A stretch of 64,000 nt of DNA from Amycolatopsis alba DSM 44262 (GTDB lineage: Bacteria > Actinomycetota > Actinomycetes > Mycobacteriales > Pseudonocardiaceae). Of this stretch, positions 17,100-24,624 are shown in pieces. A program made the translations under genes and the position numbers. A model generated the notes under the pieces. It did not search any database. It was not told the DNA's origin and saw only the letters and a program-made list of their open reading frames with translations. How positions within the stretch are numbered: the stretch's first letter is position 1; each line of letters starts with the position of its first letter. Location of the stretch: NCBI RefSeq assembly GCF_000384215.1, contig NZ_KB913032.1, positions 3,117,665 to 3,181,664 of the forward strand, given 5' to 3'.

Positions 17100-19175
17100 T
17101 CAGCGACAGCCGCATTTGTGCAGCGTCGCCGCGACGACGTCGAGCGCGGCCCGGCCCTTGTTCTGGTCCGAACCGGACGACATCAGCGCGAACACCAGCA
17201 TCCGGCCGTCGGTGTCCAGCACCACGCCCGCCAGGGTGTTCACGCCGGACAGCGTGCCGGTCTTGCCGCGCACCCAGCCGCGGCCCGCCGACGAAGCCGG
17301 GTCGCCGTAGCGCTTCTCCAGCGTCCCGCTGCCGCCCGCGACGGGGAGACCCGCGAGCAGCGGCCGCAGTTTGGCCGTCCTCGGATCCTTGCCGTCCGGC
17401 GCCGCCGCGACCGCGAGGATCTCGCTGAGCACCTTGGCCGGGATCTTGTTCTGGTCGGACAGTCCGCTGCCGTCGTTGATCTGGACGCCGGTCAGATCGA
17501 ATCCGGCCTGCTTGAGCACGTCCATCGTCGCGGTCGCACCGCCGACGAAGGACGCTTCGCCGCCCTTGGCGAGCGCGACCTGGCGAGCGAGGGCGTCCGC
17601 CATCAGGTTGTCCGAAAGCTGCAGCAGCGAGTTGGCGAACTCGGTGAGCGGCTGCGACTTGACCTCGCCGAGCACCTTCGCGTCCTTCGGTGCCGTCGTC
17701 GTTCCGCCGGCTTGGGCTTCGAGCTTCCCCGCGATCTTCTGGGTCAGCGCGGCGGCCGGGTTCGCGATCCGGGGCGCGTGGTCGCTCTTCGGATCGTTGC
17801 GGCCGCCGTCGGCCATCACCGGCAGGACCGGCGCCATGTAGGTGTTCCCGGCGGCGGTGTCCTCCGGGTCCCAGCCCTTCGCGGACGTCGGGCCCTTGAA
17901 CAGGCTGATGTCCAGCTGGACCTTGGTGATCTTGCCGCCGCTCGCCTTCTTGACCTGAGCGACGAGGTCGTCGACGTGGGCGGCTCCCGGATACAGCGGC
18001 GAGTCGGTGCCCAGCGGCAACGAGGTCAGCGAGGGGTCGCCACCCGCGACGAGGATGGCAGTGCCGGGATCGGCGCCCTGGACGACCTTCGTGGAGATCT
18101 GCGTCCCGTGGTCCATCGACAGCAACGCGGCCGCGACGACGAGGATCTTCGTGGTCGAAGCCGGGGTCAGCGGGGTGCCGGAGTTCTTGTCCCAGAGGAC
18201 TTCTCCGGTCGAGGCGTCCACGACGGTGCCGGTGAGCGTGCCGAGGTCCGCGGCGCCGGCGGGGCCCGCCAGCGCGGCCGCGAGAGCTTCCTTCGTCGGC
18301 CCGGCGCCGTTGATGTCCGGCCCGTGCAGGACACGGGTGACACCGGCGGGCTTGGGGATCTCGCCCTTCGGCGCGTTCGGCGCCCAGGGCAGGCCGAGCC
18401 GGTTCGACACCTTCGGCATCGCGGCGGCGCCGCCCATGCCGGCGAGCAGCAGGACCACGACCAGGCTCGTGATCAGCAGGACCTTGCGTTTGCGCTTCTT
18501 CGGCTGCGGCGCGGGCGCGGCAGCGGTCTCGGCGACCGGGGGCTCCGAGGACGGCGGCTCGGGCTGCTGGATCCCGACAGTGGCTTCGGAGTCGAAGCGC
18601 TCTTCGGCAGGCTCGATGCGGACCGGACGCGCGTGCATGGTCGCGGACGGGACCTCCGCGGGACGCGGCGGCTCGACCCGGTTCTGCTCGGGACGGCGCG
18701 GCGGCTGCTGCGGGTTCAGCGGCGGCTGCTCCTGAGGCGGGGGTTCCGGCCTCGGCTCGGGTCTCGCCAGCTCGTGATCACGAGAGGGCGTCGCGGTGCC
18801 CCGGTCGAACTGATCCCAGTCCGGTTTGTCTGTTTGCTGCGGCTGGACGGGCTGGACGAAGACCGTCTTCGGAGCTTCGGGCTCCTTCGGTTCGACAGGC
18901 GTCACCGGCGCGAAAGCGGACCACTGCGGCGTCGGCGTTTCCGGGACGTCCGGCTCTTCCTCGACCTCGACGACCGGCTGGAACCAGGAGCCACTTTCGG
19001 GTGTGACCTTCGGCACTGCCAGCTCTTCGGTCTTCCCGTGCGCCAGACCCGACATGGGCAGCCAGACGGTGGCCTCGCTCCCCCCTTTGGTGCCCTTGGG
19101 CTCGGCGGATGAGGTGTCCTTGTCGTCCGACGGCCAGCTCGGGACATCGTTTTCCGGCACGTAACGCTCCTTCAT
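17100..19175 (-). CDS. dacB: D-alanyl-D-alanine carboxypeptidase / endopeptidase (PBP4 class), membrane anchored
   Basis: The enzyme trims pentapeptides or cuts cross-links in peptidoglycan outside the membrane. The 691-residue protein begins with a 220-residue Pro/Glu-rich cytosolic region, then a basic stretch and a single TM helix (KKRKRKVLLITSLVVVLLL, about residues 225-250). The penicillin-binding domain has SxxK (STTK), SDN (LSDNLMADAL) and KTG (RGKTGTLSGV). The long cytosolic N-terminus is unusual next to secreted E. coli DacB but typical of actinobacteria. ATG at 19175 is used; the frame continues upstream but without a ribosome site or conserved sequence. Divergent from ppa, as in M. 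tuberculosis (Rv3627c/Rv3628). Confidence 0.92.
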   Translation of the reverse strand: MKERYVPENDVPSWPSDDKDTSSAEPKGTKGGSEATVWLPMSGLAHGKTEELAVPKVTPESGSWFQPVVEVEEEPDVPETPTPQWSAFAPVTPVEPKEPEAPKTVFVQPVQPQQTDKPDWDQFDRGTATPSRDHELARPEPRPEPPPQEQPPLNPQQPPRRPEQNRVEPPRPAEVPSATMHARPVRIEPAEERFDSEATVGIQQPEPPSSEPPVAETAAAPAPQPKKRKRKVLLITSLVVVLLLAGMGGAAAMPKVSNRLGLPWAPNAPKGEIPKPAGVTRVLHGPDINGAGPTKEALAAALAGPAGAADLGTLTGTVVDASTGEVLWDKNSGTPLTPASTTKILVVAAALLSMDHGTQISTKVVQGADPGTAILVAGGDPSLTSLPLGTDSPLYPGAAHVDDLVAQVKKASGGKITKVQLDISLFKGPTSAKGWDPEDTAAGNTYMAPVLPVMADGGRNDPKSDHAPRIANPAAALTQKIAGKLEAQAGGTTTAPKDAKVLGEVKSQPLTEFANSLLQLSDNLMADALARQVALAKGGEASFVGGATATMDVLKQAGFDLTGVQINDGSGLSDQNKIPAKVLSEILAVAAAPDGKDPRTAKLRPLLAGLPVAGGSGTLEKRYGDPASSAGRGWVRGKTGTLSGVNTLAGVVLDTDGRMLVFALMSSGSDQNKGRAALDVVAATLHKCGCR

Positions 19176-19326
19176 CCACCGTCCGGGGAAGGGGCCAAGC
19201 TCACATACGACCACATCGATGCGACCGCCCGAGCCCCCGTGGTCCACACTAGTGAAGACAAGACGATGATTTCGGTGAGCCGTCCGCGAGGCGGGGCGTA
19301 CCAAAGACGAGAGCAGCGAGGCCGGC

Positions 19327-19842
19327 GTGGAATTCGACGTCACTATCGAAATCCCCAAGGGGGAGCGCAACAAGTACGAGGTGGACCACAAGACCGGTCG
19401 GATCAAACTCGACCGGACCCTGTTCACGGCCACCCAGTACCCCGCCGACTACGGGTTCATCGACGACACCCTCGGCCAGGACGGCGACCCGCTCGACGTG
19501 CTGGTGCTCGTCCAGGAGCCGACCTTCCCCGGCTGCCTGATCCGCTGCCGCGCGATCGGCATGTTCCGGATGACCGACGAGAAGGGCCCGGACGACAAGG
19601 TCCTCGCGGTCCCGACGAACGACCCGCGCCTTGAGCACCTGCGCGACATCCACCACCTGAACGAGTTCCACAAGCTCGAGATCCAGCACTTCTTCGAGGT
19701 GTACAAGGACCTGGAGCCGGGCAAGAGCGTCGAGGGTTCGACCTGGGTCGGGCGTACCGACGCCGAGGCCGAGATCAAGCGTTCGTACGAGCGTGAGACC
19801 GACCGGCTGGCCAAGGAAGCCGTCGACGGCCCGTCGCACTAG
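19327..19842 (+). CDS. ppa: Inorganic pyrophosphatase (family I)
   Basis: Ppa hydrolyses pyrophosphate to drive biosynthetic reactions in the cytosol. The 171-residue length is typical for bacterial hexameric family I enzymes. The signature DGDPLDVLV with its metal-binding Asp residues, KYEVDHKTG and YPADYGFI are all present. The start is GTG at 19327, preceded by a GAGCGAGG-like purine stretch. A membrane-bound, proton-pumping pyrophosphatase (hppA) is encoded 27 kb away, so the cell has both soluble and membrane enzymes. Confidence 0.96.
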   Translation: MEFDVTIEIPKGERNKYEVDHKTGRIKLDRTLFTATQYPADYGFIDDTLGQDGDPLDVLVLVQEPTFPGCLIRCRAIGMFRMTDEKGPDDKVLAVPTNDPRLEHLRDIHHLNEFHKLEIQHFFEVYKDLEPGKSVEGSTWVGRTDAEAEIKRSYERETDRLAKEAVDGPSH

Positions 19843-19850
19843 TTCTCCAA

Positions 19851-19905
19851 GTACATGAAGGCCCCCTTCCTTGCGCCTGGCGCAAGGAAGGGGGCCTTCA
19901 TGTAC
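19851..19905. terminator. Bidirectional 25-bp hairpin between ppa and glyA
   Basis: Arms 19851-19875 and 19881-19905 are exact 25-bp complements with a 5-nt loop. The core is tgaaggcccccttcc. It lies 8 bp after ppa and 3 bp after glyA, which converge, so it serves both. There is no T-run. Confidence 0.85.
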
Positions 19906-19907
19906 TA

Positions 19908-21176
19908 CTACGCGGAGTAGCCGGGGATCGGGAACGGCGCCAGGAAGTCGCGGATCTCGGCGGCGATGGTGTCCAAAGCGGACTGCTCCTCGCCCGCCGC
20001 CGCGGTGATCGTGCGGTCGATCCACTCCGCGACCTGCACCTGGTGCTCCGGCTTGAGCCCGCGGGTGGTGATCGCGGAGGTGCCGAGCCGGATGCCGGAC
20101 GGGTCGAACGGCTTGCGCGGGTCGAACGGCACGGTGTTGTAGTTCAGTTCGATCCCGGCCCGGTCCAGCGCCTGCGCGGCGGGCTTGCCCGGCACGTTCT
20201 TGTTCGTCAGGTCGATCAGCAGCAGATGGTTGTCGGTGCCGCCGGACACGAGGTCGTAGCCGCGCTCGACCAGCGCCTCCGCCAGCGCCCGCGCGTTGGC
20301 GACGATCATGTGCGCGTACTCGGCGAACTCGGGCTTCTGCGCCTCACCGAGCGCGACGGCGATCGCGGCGGTCGTGTGGTTGTGCGGGCCGCCCTGCAGA
20401 CCGGGGAACACCGCCTTGTCGACGGCCTTCGCGTGGTCGGCGTCGGAGAGGATCATCGCGCCACGCGGACCGCGCAGCGTCTTGTGCGTGGTCGTGGTGA
20501 TGACCTGCGCGTGCCCGACCGGCGACGGGTGCGCGCCACCGGCGACGAGACCGGCGATATGCGCGATGTCGGCGGCCAGGACAGCGTCGACCTCGCGGGC
20601 GATCTCCGCGAACGCCGCGAAGTCGATGGTGCGCGGGATCGCGGTGCCGCCCGCGAAGATCAGCTTCGGCCGGTGCTTCAGCGCGAGTTCGCGGACCTGG
20701 TCGAGGTCGACGCGGCCGGTCTCCTTGCGGACGCCGTAGCGGACCGGGGTGAACCACTTGCCGGTCGCGGACACGCTCCAGCCGTGCGTGAGGTGCCCGC
20801 CGTCCGGCAGCGCCATGCCGAGGACGGTGTCGCCCGGCTGCGCGAACGCGAGATACACCGCCAGGTTCGCCGGAGAACCGGAGTACGGCTGGACGTTGGC
20901 GTGGTCGGCACCGAAGACGGCCTTCGCGCGCTCGATGGCGAGATTCTCGACCTGGTCGACGAGCTGCTGGCCCTCGTAGTACCGCTTGCCGGCGTAGCCC
21001 TCGGAGTACTTGTTGGTGAGGACGGTGCCTGTCGCCTCCAAGACGGCCTGGGAGACGTAGTTCTCGGAGGCGATCAAGCGGATCTTGTCGTGCTGCCGCT
21101 TCGCCTCGTCCTCGACGAGCCCCGCGATCTTCGGATCCGCGGCGGCGAGCGCGGAAAGTGCTGGCTGGTGTGTCAT
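19908..21176 (-). CDS. glyA: Serine hydroxymethyltransferase
   Basis: GlyA is the PLP enzyme that converts serine and tetrahydrofolate to glycine and methylene-THF, the main one-carbon source for purines and thymidylate. The 422-residue protein has the PLP lysine in TTTTHKTLRGPRG, plus ASENYVSQAV and KYSEGYAGKRYYEG. ATG at 21176 is chosen because GAGCGGGAG lies 6 bases upstream; an in-frame GTG 30 bases earlier has no such site. A ZTP riboswitch precedes the gene, so expression should rise when folate-dependent purine synthesis stalls. This ties it to the fol operon in the same window. Confidence 0.96.
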   Translation of the reverse strand: MTHQPALSALAAADPKIAGLVEDEAKRQHDKIRLIASENYVSQAVLEATGTVLTNKYSEGYAGKRYYEGQQLVDQVENLAIERAKAVFGADHANVQPYSGSPANLAVYLAFAQPGDTVLGMALPDGGHLTHGWSVSATGKWFTPVRYGVRKETGRVDLDQVRELALKHRPKLIFAGGTAIPRTIDFAAFAEIAREVDAVLAADIAHIAGLVAGGAHPSPVGHAQVITTTTHKTLRGPRGAMILSDADHAKAVDKAVFPGLQGGPHNHTTAAIAVALGEAQKPEFAEYAHMIVANARALAEALVERGYDLVSGGTDNHLLLIDLTNKNVPGKPAAQALDRAGIELNYNTVPFDPRKPFDPSGIRLGTSAITTRGLKPEHQVQVAEWIDRTITAAAGEEQSALDTIAAEIRDFLAPFPIPGYSA

Positions 21177-21177
21177 G

Positions 21178-21285
21178 GCGTACTCCCGCTCAGGAGAGGC
21201 CTTCACCCAGGCGCGCGGTGCCGGCCCGAATTCGCTTCCCGGTGGTGCTCCACCTCAAATGCGCCAGTCGCTGGTGCCCCCAGAG
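21178..21285 (-). promoter_or_regulatory. ZTP (pfl-motif) riboswitch upstream of glyA
   Basis: On the minus strand the leader holds the conserved blocks of the ZTP aptamer in order: GACTGGCGC (21269-21261), GGTGGAGCACCACCGGGAAGCG (split about 21254-21233), and CCGCGCGCCTGGGT (about 21218-21205), the pseudoknot partner segment. The ligand is ZMP/ZTP, which accumulates when 10-formyl-THF is short. A small stem CTCC-TGAGC-GGGAG (about 21200-21184) hides the glyA ribosome site and is the likely expression platform. The first stem (P1) is weak by eye. glyA is a known target of this riboswitch class. Confidence 0.85.
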
Positions 21286-21345
21286 CCTAGTGCAAGCCAC
21301 CGGCGCGGAATCCGGCATGCGGACGATGTCCGGCACCGCCCGCGG

Positions 21346-21867
21346 TCACTCGACCGGCTTGACGCTTTCCGCGTGCCTGCGCGCCAGATCCTGGTAGATC
21401 GCGGCGTTGTGCTCGACCCAGCCGCGGGCGGCGCCGTCGAGCGGGACGTGCTTCTTCGCGGGGCTGCCCATGGCGACGGTCTCCGGCGGGATGACCATTC
21501 CGGGCGTCACCGTGGCACCGGCCGCGACCAGGGCCTTCGCACCGATCTGCGCCTTGTCGAGCACGGTCGAGCCGTTGCCGATCAGCGCCTGCTCGCCGAT
21601 CGTGCAGTCGTGCACGAGGCACTGGTGCCCGACGGTGACGTTCTTGCCGACCTCGGTCACGCCGCCGTTGACGTGGATGACCGAGTTGTCCTGGATGTTG
21701 GCGCCCTCGCGGATGAGGATCTTCCCGAAGTCGGCGCGCAGCACGGCGCCGTACCAGACGGAAGCGCCCTTCTCGACGACGACGTCGCCGATCAGGGTGG
21801 CGGTGGGGGCGATCCACGCTTCGGGATCCACCTGGGGGCGGTGCCCCTCGAATTCGAACATCGGCAT
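21346..21867 (-). CDS. Gamma-class carbonic anhydrase family protein (left-handed beta-helix)
   Basis: The 173-residue protein is built of hexapeptide repeats (for example IGDVVV, VGKNVT, IGEQAL, IGNGST) that form a left-handed beta helix and a trimer. The three His residues that bind metal at subunit interfaces in gamma carbonic anhydrases are present: NSVIHVNG and VGHQCLVHDC. The protein resembles the YrdA/PaaY branch, in which carbonic anhydrase activity is often low or undetected, so catalysis is not certain. It lies upstream of nothing co-directional within 90 bp, so it is probably transcribed alone. Confidence 0.85.
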   Translation of the reverse strand: MPMFEFEGHRPQVDPEAWIAPTATLIGDVVVEKGASVWYGAVLRADFGKILIREGANIQDNSVIHVNGGVTEVGKNVTVGHQCLVHDCTIGEQALIGNGSTVLDKAQIGAKALVAAGATVTPGMVIPPETVAMGSPAKKHVPLDGAARGWVEHNAAIYQDLARRHAESVKPVE

Positions 21868-21890
21868 GCCCGCACCCTATGCGCGAAAGT

Positions 21891-21941
21891 CCGTGAAGGC
21901 CTCCTTCCCTACCTTGAGAGTAGGGAAGGAGGCCTTCACGG
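21891..21941 (-). terminator. 21-bp hairpin after the M14 carboxypeptidase
   Basis: Arms 21891-21911 and 21921-21941 are exact complements with a 9-nt loop and the core tgaaggcctccttccc, close to that of the hairpin at 19851. It begins 13 bp after the M14 stop and 23 bp before the carbonic anhydrase start, so it probably ends the M14 message. Confidence 0.8.
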
Positions 21942-21953
21942 AACGCGGAAGCG

Positions 21954-23198
21954 TCAGCCGATGGCGGTGTTCAGCAGGATGTCCACGGCCTTGTCGTTAC
22001 GCGTGGTCTCCCGGACGATCACCTCGTCGGGCGGGTAGAAGCCGGGGTTGGCGCCCCGCGGGTACATCTCGAAGGTGAAGCTCAGGATCTTGTGGGTGCC
22101 CCACATCCAGTCGTCGATCGTCCCGTCCGTGATGTACAGGTCGCTCGACTGCTGCGGCGTGTAGCCGTTGGTCGCCGCGAGCTGCCTGCCCAGCGTCTGG
22201 AAACGCTGCGCTTCGGCCTGCGTCATCCCCGGCGCGGTGTCGTTGTACGTGAAGCCGAACGGCCACAGGACGAGCTCCGAATAGGTGTGGAAATCGATGC
22301 TCGCCTTGATCTGCTGGACGCCGCCGATCTTGCGCGAGTTCACGAAATTGGACACAGCCTTGGTCTCCGGGGCGGAGAACGCCGACGGGCCGCGGTAGGT
22401 CTCGCTGCCCGTCGAGCCCGAGGAACCGCCGCAGCAGCCCCAGTTGTAGCCCCAGTTCCGGTTGGTGTCGGTGCCGTTGCCCTGCCGGTTCTTGCGCCAG
22501 TACTTGTAGCTGCCGCCGGAGATGTCGTACTCCGACCCGTCGGGGTTGACGTTCGGGATCACGTAGATCTCGGTGCTGTCGACGAACCGCTTGATCGCCG
22601 GGTCGGTGGCGTAGCCCTGGGTGAACCGGTTCACGATCCGCAGGCACATCTCGGTGGTGAGGTGCTCGCGCGCGTGCTGGTTGCAGGTGAAGAGGACTTC
22701 GGGCTCGTTCTCGTCGGTCCCGACGTTGTCGCTGATCTTGAGCATGTTCAGCGCGCGGCCCTGGTAGGAGTTGCCGACGCTGCTCAGCTTCGCGATCGAG
22801 CCGTATTTCGCCTGCGCGTTCTGCAGTTCCGTCGTGACCTCGGCGTAGTTGTGGTAGCCGGAGTCCGCGGGCGGGAAGTCGTTGATCGCGTTCGTGCCGA
22901 CCTTCTCCGACCTGTCGACGACGCCACGCTGCTCGACGCGGAAGCCGAGCGAACGGATCTTCGCCGCGTCGCGCGCTTCGCCGATCACCGTGGTCGTGGA
23001 TCCGGAGGAGGCGAAGACGTCGACGCCCAGCCGGGAGATCTGGGTGCGCTGCTGTGCCGTGTCGGTGCCGAAGACCTCGTAGATCTGGACCTGCGCGTCT
23101 TCGGCCTGCTGGTCGGCGGTCGCCGGACTCGCGGCGACCGGGATGGTGAACGCCGCGACAGCCGCGATCGCCACGGCCATGCACCGTCTTATGCGCAT
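21954..23198 (-). CDS. Secreted M14-family zinc carboxypeptidase
   Basis: The 414-residue protein has a Sec signal peptide ([17 protein letters not shown], cleavage near ATA-DQ at residue 28), a propeptide-like region to about residue 110, and an M14 domain. Zinc and catalytic residues are visible: HAREH (HxxE), the substrate Arg/Asn region NPDGSEYD and [13 protein letters not shown], the third zinc His in SIDFHTYSE, and the catalytic Glu in FTFEMYP. It should remove C-terminal residues from extracellular peptides; the specificity is unknown. Likely monocistronic, ended by the hairpin at 21891-21941. Confidence 0.93.
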   Translation of the reverse strand: MRIRRCMAVAIAAVAAFTIPVAASPATADQQAEDAQVQIYEVFGTDTAQQRTQISRLGVDVFASSGSTTTVIGEARDAAKIRSLGFRVEQRGVVDRSEKVGTNAINDFPPADSGYHNYAEVTTELQNAQAKYGSIAKLSSVGNSYQGRALNMLKISDNVGTDENEPEVLFTCNQHAREHLTTEMCLRIVNRFTQGYATDPAIKRFVDSTEIYVIPNVNPDGSEYDISGGSYKYWRKNRQGNGTDTNRNWGYNWGCCGGSSGSTGSETYRGPSAFSAPETKAVSNFVNSRKIGGVQQIKASIDFHTYSELVLWPFGFTYNDTAPGMTQAEAQRFQTLGRQLAATNGYTPQQSSDLYITDGTIDDWMWGTHKILSFTFEMYPRGANPGFYPPDEVIVRETTRNDKAVDILLNTAIG

Positions 23199-23295
23199 CG
23201 TCGTCTCCTAGCTCTGAGGCAGGGAAGGGGAACCCCACCATGGCCGGAGCCGGGAGAGCGAACAATCCGTAACGGTACGGATCTAATGCGTATTT

Positions 23296-23883
23296 CTAGC
23301 CGTAGTTCGCGAAACAGAGCGCTTCGATGTCGCCGCGCAGCGCGGCGAACGGCCGCCGCCGGACGCGCTGCTGGACGATCGCGCCGAGCAGATAGGACAG
23401 CAGCGCGCGAGCCCGCGCGCGGGGGTCTTCCACGTCGAGCGGGGCGAGCAGTTCCGCGAGCAGTTCGGTGATCGACGTCAGCATGACGTCGATGGCCTGA
23501 GGGTGCTGCGCGCGGCCCGCGGCGATCCAATACTCGAACCAGAGGAACGCCGCGTTCGGACGGCCGGAGAACTCGGACAGGAAGGCCTCGAGAGCGGCGA
23601 AGAGCCGCTCGTCCGGGTGATCGTGTTTCTCCGAAATTTTGCGCAAATCGGCCGTGAACGTTGTGATGTGCGCCGCCATCGCGCGGTCGATCAGGACGTC
23701 GATGTCGGCGAAGTAGTAATGAATCGCACTCTTCGTGAGCGGCCCGGCGTCCGCGATCGCGCGCACGGTGCAGCCCGCGAGCCCGTCCCTGGCGAGCACG
23801 ACACGGGCCGCTTCGACGATCTGCTCCTGTTTCTGCAGCTGATTGGGGGAGAGCCGCACGCTGCGGCCGGGAACGGCGGTCAC
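23296..23883 (-). CDS. TetR-family transcriptional regulator
   Basis: The 195-residue protein has a TetR DNA-binding domain: a first helix RVVLARDGLAG, then the helix-turn-helix CTVRAIADAGPLTKSAIHYYF. The C-terminal ligand domain (about 75-195) is helical and not specific to a known subclass. GTG at 23883 follows an AAGGAA box. A near-perfect inverted repeat at 23906-23942 lies directly upstream and is the obvious candidate operator. It stands divergent to the Gre-like gene; the target may be that gene, itself, or a remote locus. Confidence 0.88.
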   Translation of the reverse strand: MTAVPGRSVRLSPNQLQKQEQIVEAARVVLARDGLAGCTVRAIADAGPLTKSAIHYYFADIDVLIDRAMAAHITTFTADLRKISEKHDHPDERLFAALEAFLSEFSGRPNAAFLWFEYWIAAGRAQHPQAIDVMLTSITELLAELLAPLDVEDPRARARALLSYLLGAIVQQRVRRRPFAALRGDIEALCFANYG

Positions 23884-23905
23884 GAAATTCCTTACACCAC
23901 GTAGT

Positions 23906-23942
23906 CAGGACGGTAGCCCTGAAGCTTAGGGCAACCGTCCTG
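23906..23942. promoter_or_regulatory. Imperfect palindrome between tetR and gre-like gene
   Basis: The sequence caggacggt-a-gccct, a 7-nt centre and the mirrored agggc-a-accgtcctg form a 15-bp dyad with a single A/A mismatch. It is 23 bp upstream of the TetR start and 55 bp upstream of the divergent gene. That placement fits an autoregulatory operator. It could also act as a leader hairpin. Confidence 0.55.
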
Positions 23943-23997
23943 GCCGATCACAGCGGGTGAAAAATCTAGGTGGCTAGCGATCGATCTGTAGCGGACA

Positions 23998-24471
23998 ATG
24001 CGCGGCATGGTGACCACAGGGGACAACGGGTTCAGCCCGGCCGCGCGGCGGCAGCTGGAGAAGGAACTCGCCGATCTGCGAGCGCAGCGCGACGCGATGG
24101 CGCCGCTCGTCGGCGAGCAGGAACGAACCGGCGACGCCGCCGACCAGGCGGAGGTGCTGGACCGCGCGGAGGCCGCCGCCTACCTCGAACGACGCATCGC
24201 CGACGTGGCGGCGAAACTCGAGCACGGCGGCCGCAACAGCAAGGGCCTGCTCCCCGACGGCACCACCATCACCATCAGGTACGCGGACGGCGACGAGGAG
24301 GAACTCCACATCGTCACGATCCCGAGCGAGGACGCCGACGCGTTCACGGTCACCTCGGACAGCCCGCTCGGCCTCGCGCTCGTGGGCGCCAAGGAGGGCG
24401 ACAAGATCACGTACCGGACGCCGCGCGGCGAGACCAGCGCCACCGTCGTCACCCTGAAGCCGCCTGCCTGA
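23998..24471 (+). CDS. GreA/GreB-family transcription factor
   Basis: The 157-residue protein has an N-terminal antiparallel coiled coil (about 15-75) and a C-terminal FKBP-like domain (about 80-155) with SPLGLALVGAKEGD, the family's SPIGRALLGKxxGD motif. At the coiled-coil tip GreA normally carries D and E residues that hold Mg in the polymerase channel; here the tip reads TGDAADQAE, so acidic residues are kept though not in the exact GreA pattern. It may be a cleavage factor or, like mycobacterial Rv3788, an inhibitor. Starts at 23998 and 24007 (ATG) are both possible; neither has a clear ribosome site. Confidence 0.82.
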   Translation: MRGMVTTGDNGFSPAARRQLEKELADLRAQRDAMAPLVGEQERTGDAADQAEVLDRAEAAAYLERRIADVAAKLEHGGRNSKGLLPDGTTITIRYADGDEEELHIVTIPSEDADAFTVTSDSPLGLALVGAKEGDKITYRTPRGETSATVVTLKPPA

Positions 24472-24478
24472 CCTTTTC

Positions 24479-24522
24479 GCGTGTGAAGGCCCCCTTCCCT
24501 CGGGATGGGGGCCTTCACACGC
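24479..24522. terminator. 16-bp hairpin after gre-like gene
   Basis: The arms 24479-24494 and 24507-24522 are exact 16-bp complements with core tgaaggccccc, the same family as the hairpins at 19851 and 21891. It begins 8 bp after the gre-like stop. Confidence 0.75.
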
Positions 24523-24549
24523 CTGGGGCCGCGAGAGCGGAGCGCGCAT

Positions 24550-24602
24550 GTTGCGAAAGCCACTTTCGCAACCTTCAACGTTGCGAAAGTGGCTTTCGCA
24601 AC
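24550..24602. terminator. 23-bp nested palindrome between convergent genes
   Basis: Arms 24550-24572 and 24580-24602 are exact 23-bp complements with a 7-nt loop. Each arm is itself a palindrome, gttgcgaaag-cca-ctttcgcaac. It lies 22 bp after the stop of the PstS-like gene, in the convergent gap. The core is shared with 5703-5759. Confidence 0.75.
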
Positions 24603-24624
24603 CCTCCCCCGAGCGGCACGCCCT

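Noticed and set aside
17100..19433. Upstream extension of dacB beyond ATG 19175
   Set aside because: The extra 86 residues overlap the divergent ppa promoter, lack a ribosome site and have no conserved sequence.
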